Shown here one piece after another: positions 14,765 to 27,154 of a stretch of 64,000 nucleotides of DNA. The stretch spans positions 35,236,001 to 35,300,000 of the forward strand of contig OY747704.1 of assembly GCA_963556495.2 (NCBI GenBank), read 5' to 3'. The number at the start of each line of letters is the position of its first letter. Position 1 is the first letter of the stretch. The notes below the pieces were generated by a model. The model worked only from the letters and a program-made list of their open reading frames with translations, ran no database searches and was not told where the DNA came from. The DNA comes from Valencia hispanica. Its lineage: Eukaryota > Chordata > Actinopteri > Cyprinodontiformes > Valenciidae. Made by a program: the position numbers and the translations under genes.

Positions 14765-17700
14765 GTAAGTGGAACCTGGATACTCTGGTCGCACAGCACA
14801 CACCACAGCTGTACTGTCATGTCATCCTGTAAAACGCCTCAGAAAGTCACATTGGGCCTCCCTTGTGTAAGAAGAAGCTCATGTGCGACTTTCAACCAAC
14901 GGGAGTTAATTGAGCAGCTGATGCTCCCTCCATCAGCCTCGTCTCCCTGGAGACACCCATTGCAGCACGCTAAAAATACCCCTCCCATGATCCTCCCTAA
15001 GGATCCCACTATGCCTCTGAGTGTCTGCATGTCTGACTTTGTGTGTGTGTTGTGTTTTTACAGAGTCAGATGTACACTCTGTCATCTCAGAAATCCAGCC
15101 TCACAGCAAACATCTGCCACTGTATCATTAAGGAAAACTCAATCACAAGTGATGCTTTTGGCTCCAAGGAGTCTGTCTGTTTATGCCACTGTGAGCATCT
15201 GGTTCTGCTTCTTTTTGGTAATTTTCATTGCCGTTGGCTCCTTACTTACAATTTAAGATTGCATCATTCACTGACAGTAAAATAGATTAACTATATTAGG
15301 AGAAAATTCAAACATTAGGCTTCTGAGTTTTTTTTTAATCATGTTTTGGGTTATTCTTGTGTTTTGTTTTTCTATTTATTCCTGTGTTTCTTTGCACTGC
15401 TCTGGATGACCTTTAACATGTGACATCTGGATGACTAAAAGTCTTTAATAAGAATCAAATCATTTGTTGACATCTGTCCATGTATTTATCACAAACTGTT
15501 ATGGTGCTAAAGTCAAGTGATCACTTGACCAACATACGCTAATGGGAGAGGCCATTGTTGTATCAAACTGGTTCTTTAATGCAATTCAATGTATTGATTA
15601 AATAAAAATTAAACAATTTTGCATCAACTGTAAGGATGTGCATTTTAGATCGGAACAATATTCGCTGTGGTCATGATTGCGTTTTACACGGAAACCAATA
15701 GACAGAAACAGCATGCAGGCAGAAATCACAGCTGCAAATAGGAATTTAAAACATATTCAGAAAGCAACACAGAAGAACAAAATACACTAATTTCCAGTAT
15801 GCTTACAAGGGAAATTAGTATTTCACGTATGCCTACAGAAGCTATCACGTTTACTTTTCACATCAGAGGGAATGTAGAAAACCCTCCGCTTTGATAAATT
15901 TGTACGCTTTCAAGCTGATTCTGAATGACGGAAAAATTTCAGAGGGATAACAATAAAAGAAAAAGTTGAGGACTGTCTTTAGACAATCTGATGTGAACAA
16001 ACCAACCAAACCTTTTTTTTAAGTTGATTATTTCATTTTCCTAGATCAATGTTAAAGCAATTAGCTTCTTACTAAAATAAAAACAAGCCTAACAGGCTGC
16101 AAAAACAATATCTATCCATCCACTTTCTGTACCATCCTATGCAGTGTTGTGGGGGGGCTGGTGCCTATCCAACAGTCACGGGTTCGAGAGGCAGGGTACA
16201 CCCTAGACAGGTCGCCAGTCCATCGCAGCAAAAACAATATGATATCTGGATTTTCTGTAATTGAAATATTTTGGGTTTTACTGTTTAGCAAACCTTGTAT
16301 TTGACATCTAGTTTTCTGACTTTGTTTAGCTCAAACTGATTTTGAAAATGAAGTTACCAGGAGACAAAGCCTGTCTTGTTGTACCAGCTTGCTGTTTTAG
16401 ACCCGCGTAGTTACTGAAAAGAAACAAAGCATTTGGCTTGTTTTTTCCTGTTGGACATTGCTGTACCAGACCGAGATTCATACACCCAACGGGGAATTAT
16501 ATATATCTGTACACCCCTATCTATCAATCTACCTATCTTGTTAATAGGGCAGGAAGGAAAAGCTGGTGTGGAAGAGCTCAGGGTACGATTATATGAGAGT
16601 GTAGACAAACAGGGTGAATGGAAACAAGGGGGTACAATGTGAGAGAGGAGCTAAAAGTTAAGGGGGATGTGTATCACAAACTGAGTGACAGACAAGGATG
16701 TGGAAATGGGACAGTAAATAAAGGACAATTACAAAGGGAAGCAGTTAAAGTAATGTTTATGTAGCCTTTTAAAAGCCACTAAGTCAGACATAATGCAACT
16801 AAAAGAGAACAAATTGACAAATCTTACTTTATTAATGCTGGCAGCAATACGATGCCAGCTTAGAATGAAACTGAAAAGAAATATTGGCACTGAAAAAAAA
16901 TTGGCACTGAAAAAATATAATTATAACTGAAGATATAACCATTGACTCTGAAGTAAAATCAATTGAAATTTTTTTTATTGAAAGTGAAACAAAATTGAAA
17001 GTGATTCAAGTTTTAATTAATTTTTAAATATACATAAAACAAATGACTTACTTACAATCAAGTTTTTACACTTTCATCGTTTTTTACAATCCCTTTTTTT
17101 ATTGCCGCCATTTTTTCAGTGCTGCTGCTTTTCAGCTTCATTCTTCTGTGGAGGCGCCTGTGAGCACAAGGGGCGGGGCTTCAGAGCCACATAAAACTTG
17201 CTTTCAGCTGTCAGTGAACAGCCGTTTTACGACCCATTTTCTAAACCGGCAAATAAAGATCACTTGTAGTTCTTTTATATATCTGTAATTCTAAAATGTT
17301 TTCGTATTATAGCGAAATCCACTTCTATAACTTTCAGTAATGTTTAATTTGAAACATCAAAAATCGTATAGAATAGTGTGACCTCTATGGACAGTATTTA
17401 CGTATGTGGCATAAACTCACAATTTTTTTTTCTTGCTTTCTCTGTCTTCCTCTTTTTCTCTCATTTGTTTTTAGGGAAAATAAAACCTAACTGCTCATAG
17501 CTTCAAATTCACTATCTTGCTTGGTTTGGAATAGATATGAGGTTAGACCAGTACCAATGCAGGTACTTCAGTTAACTGATGTGTCTTAATCTTGCAAAAG
17601 TTTCCTATTTTAGCATAAGGTATGTCATCACTACCGATTACAATAAAATCTCTTCTAGTAGTTCATAAAGCATGAACTGCAGAATAATCCTTATGGTCAG

Positions 17701-19660
17701 ATATGATTACTATTCTGATGCAAGACGAGCAGGAAAACAGATCCTGAACTGATACCATCATCATATATCACATTCAGAAATCTCCAACAACATAACAAAA
17801 GGGCTGTAATCACTTCTCTTCCTCGCTATTAATAAAGACATGGTCGAAAAGTGTATTCTGTTTGATATTGTGGCTTTTGTATGTACGGAGGGGGGACTAT
17901 GCTCTTCACATTTGCATTCGCCTTTCTGTTGAACGGCAAAGTGATTAAAAAGATACAAATGTCTTTTTATTAAATATATTTGTAAAGATAATAGATAATA
18001 TAAACTGTGAATGCAAAAACATTTTTGACAATAATCAAAAACACAAACACAACTTAAGTGTTTTGTTTATTTCAGTTAATAACTTTTAGGTTGCAGTATA
18101 TTGAAATTAATTAACATCTATACATGAGAGACTGACTTTGTTCCCACTTTACAAACTTAAAAAGAATAGTCAGTCATAAACCATATCATATTTTTGCTAT
18201 TATATCACCGAGAAGTCACAACATGCTAATAATAAGTCTGATCTGTAGTAAACATAAATTTCTAAACTTTTTGAAATTAGATATTTATTTATTTTCTGCA
18301 AGGCAGGTGTTCTCATTGGCCTTGTGATTGATGAAATGTTGTTGAATAGCCAATTTTCTGGTAAACTCCTAAAAGGCTGTCCTATTATGGGTTCCCATCT
18401 CCCTTCCATAAGAGGTATGACGCTGAAGTTAGCATCTGCTGCTGAATCAGACGGCATTAATCTTATACTCACTTCATCTTAGGACAACAGAAGCTACTTG
18501 CTCGTGTTATTTAGCAAAACATTAATTGAAGGAAAATGTTAGTAATCACCATCAGACAACTTTGTATGGTCTAAAGAAACTGACGACAGAATGTGAAAGT
18601 GAAATAATGAAAATATTCACCACTTTTAGGCATGGTGAATTAACAACTGTTGGAGGTTACAAGAAGAGCAGGTTTACAGTGGGTACAGGCAACTTTTCGG
18701 GAGTCTTCCACAACTACTTTTAATACACTTTTAATACACACCCAATGTATGAATAAAAGTACCACATATATTAGTACTATTAGATAAAAAAACATGTTAT
18801 GCCTCCTATCTTTTATTTTCCCTCTTTTTGATTAGTGGGCTCAAAATCCCTTTCCACCTTTAATTTACACGCTGGGTTATACCTCAAACTTGGGGTCCAT
18901 TAAGCCACAGAGTTAGTATAAACATAAAATTAAATAGCAAATGTTCTACTTCGCTCTGCGGTACATATAGTTTCATAAATGTTGCAGCCAGAATCATTAA
19001 AACAAGCGCTTTTAGGCACTTTCTAACCAATAAACTGTCAAACGCTGACTGTTTGAAGAATCTGCTGCAAGGACTTTGGGATAAAGTGTCCTCAAGATGG
19101 TCTAGGATCACTATCTATATTCAGAGCTCTAATCTCAACCATTAGTGGGGGAACAGGAAGCTGACCCAAGGTCAGTGCTGTCCTTGTCCTGTTGGTGCAG
19201 CCTGTTCCTGTCTTATTGACCAAAATCCATACACAAACACGCCCACACAAACTTTTTATATCACAGTTACGTTTTCAGATGCATGATTTTAATGGGACTC
19301 TATATTTGGACCTTTCTCAGATTGCTGCATCGCAGATAGTAAGAACATGGGAGTGATATGATAAGTCGCCACCTCTGGTTAATCAGGGGCTTGGAGGATG
19401 CTTTTCAGTGGATAATGTTTGTCTTTGCCTTGGTCTGTAACTAATGCACTACATAACTAAGTTTATCTCTGGAGGAAAAGAGGCAGATAAAGACAGACTT
19501 GCAGAAAGGAAAGGAAAGTGATCTCCATCCTGGTTGGGGTCAGGCCTGCCCCTCTGTAATCACAGCTAGATTAGCTGCTTCTCTGCAGCTAGGAGCACCT
19601 GGTTATATATAGAAACTGCAGCTTTGGGCCTGATCCTCTCCTAATGCCCCCTCCAATCCA
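14765..19660 (+). other. frmd3 long intron, first part; no coding exon seen
   Basis: No frmd3-like coding sequence was found between 14765 and the next exon at 23843. A short piece at 16108-16229 is an interspersed repeat (listed separately). Around 17140-17185 is a GC-rich patch with a ggggcggggc box in otherwise AT-rich DNA; I cannot assign it. The remainder shows no recognisable gene or RNA. Confidence 0.45.
16108..16229 (-). repeat. Fragment of a teleost interspersed repeat (gctgcacggtgg family), antisense
   Basis: On the minus strand it reads gactggcgacctgtctaggg then tgtaccctgcctctcgaacc, the 3' half of the same repeat seen at 42834-43162 and 48503-49675. It ends with a ggatggata tract at 16110. 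Confidence 0.6.
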
Positions 19661-20275
19661 TGTTAATATCAGTGACATTCACAGGAGGGCCCACTGTGTC
19701 TGTGTATGAGTGAGGGTATGTATCTGGTGAATGTCTTGCGGGCTCGGTCTCTGTGCGTTTGAGCCCAGCTGAGAGCCTGGTCGGTCAGGGTGTGGGCATC
19801 TGTCAGCATAAAGCCGGCCTGAAGTTTGCCGTCAGACCGAACCATGGAGCTTCTTGAGCACAGGAATGGCAGGGATGTTGGAGGGGAATTCCTGCAAAGC
19901 AGTTTGGAGCTGAGAGTCAGTGACCATCCTAAAGTAGGGGACACTAGAAGATGTGGAAGTCAGGGTCAAGCAGGGGGGCTGATCGTGGACCTGATACCAG
20001 AGAGACCCCAGGGAGAGGGGATGGAGCAGGGACAGGTTGGACCTATTGAAGTTTTCGAAGAGCAAGCAGCCTCTGTGGTGATGGCTGAAGCTACCAGATG
20101 TCAGGTTAAGATCACGACGCGGCGGAGCATCCATCTACGGATAGCTAATCACACTGCACGAGACATTTACGTGAGGCTGGTGGGGCATGGCGGACGGATC
20201 ACAGGAACCAGAACAGGACATCAGAGAAGCTCACTGGAACAGAGTAAGATAAATACAAAAGAAGGGAAGAAATAG
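19660..20275. other. Unexplained GC-rich island in frmd3 intron
   Basis: This roughly 600-base block is clearly richer in G and C than its surroundings and carries long open frames on both strands: plus-strand 19826-20275 (149 codons) and minus-strand 19669-19944 (91 codons) and 19832-20134 (100 codons). The two minus-strand frames abut around 19840-19860 as if one exon were frameshifted, but I recognise no protein family in any frame, and no clear splice sites frame it. It could be a regulatory element, an antisense transcript exon, a decayed retrocopy or simple compositional variation. Confidence 0.3.
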
Positions 20276-20406
20276 TTCAAATTATGTCAGAAGCATGTTC
20301 TCAGTCGGACGTAGAATTTTTCTTTCACGTTGAAGGTTTGGAAAAGTCTAAAAAAGAAGGGAATTTGATTTTAAAGATTGTCCAGACTTTATTTCAGGTC
20401 TAAATG

Positions 20407-20567
20407 TTCCTTCCTTCCTTCCTTCCTTCCTTCCTTCCTTCCTTCCTTCCTTCCTTCCTTCCTTCCTTCCTTCCTTCCTTCCTTCCTTCCTTCCTTCCTT
20501 CCTTCCTTCCTTCCTTCCTTCCTTCCTTCCTTCCTTCCTTCCTTCCTTCCTTCCTTCCTTCCTTCCT
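20407..20567. repeat. (TTCC)n microsatellite, about 40 copies
   Basis: An uninterrupted run of the tetranucleotide ttcc spans about 161 bases. The plus strand is all pyrimidine. Open frames through it (Phe-Leu-Pro-Ser repeats) are artefacts. Confidence 0.98.
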
Positions 20568-23500
20568 GGCGCTTAAGCTTATCTATTTTTCCAAAATCTC
20601 AGAGCTGCAAGCGTTTATGAATTTATCAGTAAAACCATGTTTGATGCACTTCTGCCAGTACAACATAAAGGACGGTACAATAAGGTTCCCTGAGAGTAAT
20701 GAAATAAAGTATCTAAATAATCTATAATTTACCTCAGTGAACTGATTCCAATGTTAGTGGGGCACACTTATAACTCTTACTCTGCAAAATAATCTAACTT
20801 TAATTTTAAAAAATGGAAACATCTTAAAACAGTAAATCTTCAGATGAAATAGTTGGGAATAAGTTTTCAATAACATCACCAAGAGCAAAGTTAACGTTCA
20901 ATAAGTAAAATATAGATTTATAATGTTCCTCATGGTCACTTGCCCAGATAAAAATCATTTAGGTGTTCTGGTGCTGAAAATAAGATTTCATGGCAACAAA
21001 TAATAAGCCTGTCTACACTTGCATAACTGGTGGAAAACCATTCACTGTGTGTTCATCATTGTGTTTGTGTGGTGACCACAGAGGAATCTCACACCTTGTA
21101 TTGCTGCTTATCTTTGAAGAGGTTACACGACAGTAAACAAGGGCTGCAAAGAGACGATTTTGTTTTGATAAGATACATTTTTATTTTAAGGATTTATTTA
21201 TTCGTAATTTTAACCTAATCCTTATATAACACTATAAAGTGATTAACCCTCTAAGTAAACACTGTAGATCTGTTGTGACTGAAAACAAATAATGAACAAT
21301 GTGGTTTGACTACTTTAATTTTGCCAGTTAATCTATCGTTGTGATTTTGGGAGGAAAGCAGAGTACCCAGAAAAAACTCATGCATACAGGACTAAGCTCC
21401 ACAATTTGGACACAGTAAAGCAGAAGCTGTGATTTTAACCAAAAACGTTCCAGGTCTGTGTCAATTGAATAAGACTGAATAAAGAAAATAGGAAAAAATA
21501 TTTGTAAAGCATATTGCACCAAATTGTATCGTGTTTTTAAACTATGTTAAGGTTTATAAAAAAATCTGTCTCACAATCTAGCAAAATTTGTCGCTCCCAT
21601 AACTGGTCTCAATTTGAAGGAAGAATTCTTGACCTTTTAAAATTTGCACATTGTATTACTAATAAATGAAGCAATCGGTTTTGTGGTATATTCATTAAGA
21701 TTGAGGTTTGTTTATGATTAACACAAAATAAACACCTTGATGAATAATTATATCAAAAGTCCATGGTAATTGACATTTAGATGACGCTGTACATGTATAA
21801 TTAATAATGGTAAAATCTCTTCACTAACGATTTAATTCAGCTAAGGTAACTCACTCCAGATCTAAAAAACAGAGATACTGACACTTTCTACATTTGCATT
21901 TCTCCTTTTAATACCTTATGATAATCTTGGAGGGGAAATATAAAAGGAAGAATTAACCAACTTGACCCATCAGAGTTCAGCACCACAACAACCAATTAAG
22001 GAAACATTGAGCTCCTTGATGTGGTCCCAAATCAGGCTGTTGGTGGAATATCACTCTGGGACTAGCAGCTGTTGTTTTTGGCCCAGTTGTTTTAAGGTCT
22101 TGTAGGTTTTTCAGTTTGGATTTGGAACAGGGTTGAACACAAAGGAAAGAAAATGATATGAAAGGACGTTTTCAAGTGATGCTGGGATGACCTGTCTGAG
22201 GAGGATGGAGTAAAATTGTAATCTTGCACCCTTTTACACGGAATTTGACAAATGTAGCACAGCACAACTAAATCTGTAACAGTGTCCATCCTGTCTGACC
22301 AAGTTTGATAAATCTTCTAGGCGGGTTTCTGGAATTTGGCCTTACTGTACTCAGATCTTCTCTTGGCAGCTTTGCTTCCTAGAGAGGAGTTGCTGGAGGG
22401 ATTAACCAACCAATTTACCTCTGATTGGCTGAGCAACCATTCAGAAGCAGACTTTAGTTAACATGAGAGCCATGTTAAGTTAGACAGTCAACAATAAATT
22501 TGATATTTCTGATTAAGAAAGACCATAAAATGTCAGGAAACTGTAGTTGCATTATTAACTATCATTTCACAGCTTTTTTATTTCTAAATTAGTCAAATAA
22601 GTACATTGTTTTAAGAAAAACTTTGAAACATGCGGCATCAGAGATTTATTTTGAGCATCACAAAAGTCAAAGTAATTGACATATTCATTTTGATTATGGG
22701 ACACCGCATGCACATAAAATGAAGTTTTTTTGGCAAGACATAGGGGTCCGTAAAAGTCCCACCATGCATCAACCGCTTTAGGAAATAAGACAGAATCCCT
22801 CTTTTTCCAGTTTTTTACTTCTGATTCTGATTCCCATGCTTTAAGTTTTGCACACTTTTATTTAGACTGTTTCTATGGTGACTGTCACCACTTGCTCCTC
22901 ATCTATCAACACAGGCTGTGATTTTGCTCATGAATGTGTGTTTTATCACAAAACAGCAAGACAGGATTGGGAGTTGGAGTTCTTCACTATCTGAGTCTTA
23001 TTTCTCAAGACATTTACCCCCCAGCTCCTTCTTTATTGGCTCCAGGACGACAGCTGGCTTTATTTTTAACACATACATCACTTATTTAGATGGATTGTAT
23101 TTAGATTCATTATTTAGATTCATTCACTCATCATTGAGTCAACACCTTAGAGTTAAGTAAATCCACACACAGCTGCTTCTCCTGTCAGACCACATCCCAT
23201 CATCAAGGAGATTTACTTTGCCACAAGCCTCAACTTGGAAGTGACAGAAGCACAAACAACAGCATAGAATTAATTGCAACCTCAAGAAATACACAGTAAA
23301 ATTTCCCCGCTGGCTTCTGCAGGCCACGTAGAGTATCCTACAGCTGCGACATGTACTTTGAACCAAGCAGATGGGAGCTCTGGCATATCTATCATTTCTG
23401 TATCAACAGCTTACATAACTGACCTCATTTTCTTTTACATTTAATTCAAAGCTGGTTACTTCATTTTTATTAGGCAGTATTTCTTTCATTATATGCGGCA

Positions 23501-23842
23501 CTTGTTCTGTTCTAAAGTAGGGTAGGAGCGACATCTTGTGGTTCATGTGTTGAACTGGAGCACAAGCTTTGCAGCTAAAGTTGGTGTGTTTTATGAAAGT
23601 AACATATTGAGATGGGTCTTTGTCACCATTATCCATCTCTTGATACAGAAAAGACAGTAAGTAACTAGTTACGTTTTAGGACCAGCAACATTTTGTCTCC
23701 CACTGGAGTAATCCAGGGGGGGTGTTATCCAGTAAACCATAACCTCCTCAGTATGACAGTCCTTCACTTCCATCTGCTTGAAATCATATTTAACCTCACT
23801 GACTGATGAAAGATACAATTTTCTGTGATTTTTCTTTGCTAG
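20568..23842 (+). other. frmd3 long intron, last part; nothing recognised
   Basis: AT-rich intron between the microsatellite and the next coding exon. No exon, RNA gene or classifiable repeat was recognised. Confidence 0.4.
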
Positions 23843-24080
23843 GTGTGGTTGCTGTGAAGGACCCAGTTGCCCTGTCTCCACTCGAACCCTCAGCAGCAGC
23901 AGTGGACACTGAACAGTCGAGCACGGAGAGAGGAAACTCTTCTCTGATCAATGACCTACAGCCACACTGTGTTTCCATGGAAACCTCAAATCTCCCATCC
24001 CTAACACCCAAAGCGGAAGATGGACTGGAGGAAGATGACGAGGGCAGCGGTGCACTCACCATCTCTGAACTTGCATACAG
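23843..24080 (+). CDS. frmd3: FERM domain-containing protein 3, exon g (acidic linker)
   Basis: This 238-base exon (acceptor tttctttgctag to 23842) completes a Gly codon and encodes a variable Ser/Pro/Glu-rich linker starting VVAVKDPVALSPLEPSAAA. Its acidic tract GLEEDDEGSGALTISELAY at the end matches EEPLTISELVY of human FRMD3, which fixes the assignment. The exon ends after two bases of a Ser codon; the donor is gtctat at 24081, a weak match to consensus. Most of the linker is not conserved by eye, as expected for this part of the family. Confidence 0.9.
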
Positions 24081-24479
24081 GTCTATAATAAATCCTCCAA
24101 AGTTGCATAAACATAGATTATAGTTATAATATTTAAAAGGGAATATTTAATTTATATATTTTTTTATTATTTATTATTGTGGATTATTGTGGTTTGGAAT
24201 ACCAAACTGAATTGCCCCATGTGGGATAAATAAATGTTTCTGAATCTGAATTACTTTGCTCTTAGCATGTAGCAGGTAAAAAAGGAATATTCAGTAACTT
24301 TAAGACCACTAGACACCAAGAGTTTATCAAAGACATAAAACATCTTTGCATCTTGCTGACTCATAATAAATCAGACTAAACTTTTCAGGTTTTAGATCAG
24401 TTTGGAATATCAAGCTTATTTCTATTTGCTGGATACAAGAATAATGAGGGACAATGTCAAATAATGTTTTTCAGATTTC

Positions 24480-24930
24480 TTGAAATTCAAAAGTTCACAC
24501 ATAAATCCTCTGCATTTAGCAGCATTGAATTTTAATCTGTATGACCTGGGTCAAATGTTTTGGGTTTCTTTTAACAAGCTTCTCACAATAGTTTGCTTGA
24601 ATTCTGGCCCATTCTTCCAGACTGCACTCATGTAACCTACTCAGGCTTAGATGCTTCTTTCCTACGCCTTTTAGGCTCCACCCACAATTTTACTGTGACC
24701 ATGAGGTCCTCATTTTATGATGGCGCTCTAAGACATTGACGTTGTTGTCCTTAAGTCACTTTGTAGCTAATCTGGTTGTAGGCCATTACTTCGGTTAGAA
24801 CTGCTGTCACACAAAGAGGTGGTGGTTGAAGTGACCCATTCTTTCATATATGTTTGTAGAAGCAGTCTGCATACCTTATTGCACACCTTATACCTGTGGC
24901 CATTGAAGTGACTGGACCCCCTGAAATCAG
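24480..24930 (-). mobile_element. Sleeping Beauty-like Tc1 relic, antisense
   Basis: The plus strand shows cctgggtcaaatgttttggg, then caagcttctcacaatag and gaattctggcccattcttcc, and later gttgttgtccttaagtcact. This order matches the antisense of salmonid-type (Sleeping Beauty family) transposon sequence. No open frame remains. It sits in the last frmd3 intron; both boundaries are approximate. Confidence 0.6.
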
Positions 24931-25054
24931 TGACTTTTGGCAATATAGTAGATGTTAATCCTAAATGCTTCCTCTGGAATAAAAAAATGTCTAATTGCAT
25001 TGTGCTTAAAGATCTGTTTTCTGATTGAGTGCACATTTTGTCTCTCTTCTCCAG

Positions 25055-25535
25055 CCCCTGTGCCAGCATGCTTCCCACCCCAGTGGAAGACACTCAAGAA
25101 GGGGTCAACCAGCTCTTCTCCTCTCCTGTCCAGAGTCCTGCTAGGTTGCTGAGAGAGCTTCATGCAGACCCCGACATCCAGGCCCAGTTAGAGGCCGAGA
25201 GGGAGCGAGACCGCGTGTTCGAGCGCACTCGCCTGGCCGCCAGAAGTCGAATGAGTGGGGTCCTAGCCAGTAGCCTCCGCCTGCTTTCGTCTAATGAGAG
25301 AGTCAACACCTGGGTGCTGGGCATTGCCAGGTTTGTTGCTGTCCTCATGGGTGTCCTGCTTATTACTGTGCCCACACTGCTGCTGCTGCTGGAGTCGGAC
25401 ATTGACATATCGTTCCTCCATGAGATTCGGCAAACACCAGAGTTTGAGCAGTTCCACTACGAGTATTACTGCCCACTTCGACGCTGGATTCTGTGCAAGA
25501 TCAGCATGGCCATGGAAAACCTGTGGTCTGACTGA
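25055..25535 (+). CDS. frmd3: FERM domain-containing protein 3, last exon with membrane segment
   Basis: The final coding exon (acceptor cttctccag to 25054) completes Ser and encodes 159 further residues to TGA at 25533-25535. Order: PCASMLPTPVED (human PSASLLPTPVDD); a charged, Arg/Glu-rich segment with LEAERERDRVFERTRLAARS; a hydrophobic membrane-spanning stretch at about 25311-25391 (Trp-Val-Leu to a poly-Leu run); then DIDISFLHEIRQTPEFEQ and EQFHYEYYCPLRRW, the signature of the FRMD3/FRMD5 C-terminus. The tail ends MENLWSD. Visible frmd3 coding length is 1,230 bases, about 409 residues; with the missing N-terminus this fits a full-length protein of roughly 600. The paralog frmd5 was considered, but the ISEL-Y and LLPTPV-D motifs and the rasef neighbour favour frmd3. 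Confidence 0.94.
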
Positions 25536-27150
25536 GGTAGATAGGGAAATAAGTGATGAATCAAGGAAAAAGAAAGCTAGGCCCAAATGTCAGTCTAAAC
25601 ATGTGATTTAATCTGATACGTCTCGAAAAGTGATACCTCTTAAGATAAACAATTTAAACTACCAATGAGGTGAAGGGAAATTGCTTGTTTAAGAGAAAGT
25701 GTGTGTTAAACAATTTGGAGACAAGTATATTTCTTTCCCCTCATTAGTAGAACGATGTACCTCTTAGTAAAACTGAGACTGCGGAGGGAAATCCTTCTTT
25801 ATCATGAAGTTGAATCACTTAATAATACTGACATTTCTGGCAGCAATTACCTAAGAACAAAAAGGGGAGTCATGGAGGGAGGGAAAATTGAAAAATTAAT
25901 TGTTTTTATTGTTTTTATTTTATTTTAGACTTTAAAGGCCTCTCCACTCCTGATGCTGACAAGTTGAGGCAGAGACTCTCCAATAGGCTTCACAAACAGT
26001 TCTGATTAGTGTTCATCTTTTGAACCAGATCACCTGATTGGTTATAAAGTCTGTCAGTCATGACGGAGTGGGTTGGAACTGAAAGAGAAAACAAACTTAT
26101 TTACCTGTAAACAAACAAAAGCAACAGTCTGAGCAACAGATTTAAAAAAAAACTACACAAAGATATTGAAAATTGCTACCAATATTAAATAAGTTGTTTT
26201 TAAAGTTTTGTACATTTTTATGTGATTCAGATCTTTCAGGAATTTTTCAGTCAGAAGATCAACTTTGAGCTTATTTTCAAATTAAGAGTTTACAAAAGAT
26301 TACTAAAAAAGCTAATTTACTGTAGTTTATCAGAATGATGGGTGTTGAGAAACTATTTTTTTAAGACTACCGTCAACATGTGTTGTCTTTGTGGTAGTAC
26401 TCTGGTTTTACTCCAGCAGAAGTTAGAGCACAAATCTTTCAGCTTTTTCAGATTATTTGATGTCATTATGAAGGAAAGTCAGAGAACAAAACAAACCAGT
26501 TTGTGATATTAGGACGTCCTTTGTGGAACTGTTAAGTATTTTCTGAACTAAATGTTAGCTCGCGGATTAGGGTTCATCTTTCAACACGATAGACTTTTAA
26601 CAAATGCAGCAAAAAAAGAACCATAAAAAGAAAAGGGAACAGTAGAAGCTTCTAAATAATAAAACAGAAGAATCTAACTTGATGATTTATGATCTGTTAA
26701 TTTTGGAAGAAGTTTTGTGTATGTGTGATAGTGGTAAGTAAAGAAACAGCGTGTTGGAAAATAATTACACGTAAAGATCATCAGACTCGAACTATAAAGC
26801 CAGTAGATGACACATGAATGAATAAGTAACCCTTCAGAGCGGTTTGGTTGAATGGTTCTCATACTTTTGATTACAAGTACCACCTTATTGAACAGTAAAT
26901 ACTATTAACACTGGCTCTGGGTCAGTTCCTTTCTTCACTACATTGACGTTACCAGTGAACAAGCCAATTCACCCCTAGAGTTAAAACCAGATAAAAAGTG
27001 TTAAATGATACATATTCTTTTTTTCTCTTAACCTAACATTAAACCAGTCTAGGCTTTTCCTGTTGTAGCTCAGTTACCAACATTATTTTTAGTTGCTAAA
27101 TGCTGGAGTAAAGCGAGCTAATTTTGGTCAGTTATTGTTCATTACTTTAA
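25536..27150 (+). other. frmd3 3' UTR region and downstream spacer
   Basis: The sequence after the stop must contain the 3' untranslated region, but I cannot fix its end. An AATAAA hexamer occurs in aaataataaaacag near 26655-26668 and is one possible polyadenylation signal. No other gene was recognised. Confidence 0.35.
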
Positions 27151-27154
27151 ATAC

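Noticed and set aside
14819..15256. 145-codon plus-strand frame after frmd3 exon f
   Set aside because: No family resemblance, no matching splice phase; the linker continues instead at 23843.
20378..20727. Phe-Leu-Pro-Ser repeat proteins
   Set aside because: They are translations of the TTCC microsatellite.
23843..25535. Calling the FERM gene frmd5
   Set aside because: The ISEL-Y and LLPTPV-D motifs and the adjacent rasef fit frmd3 better, although the C-terminal signature is shared by both.
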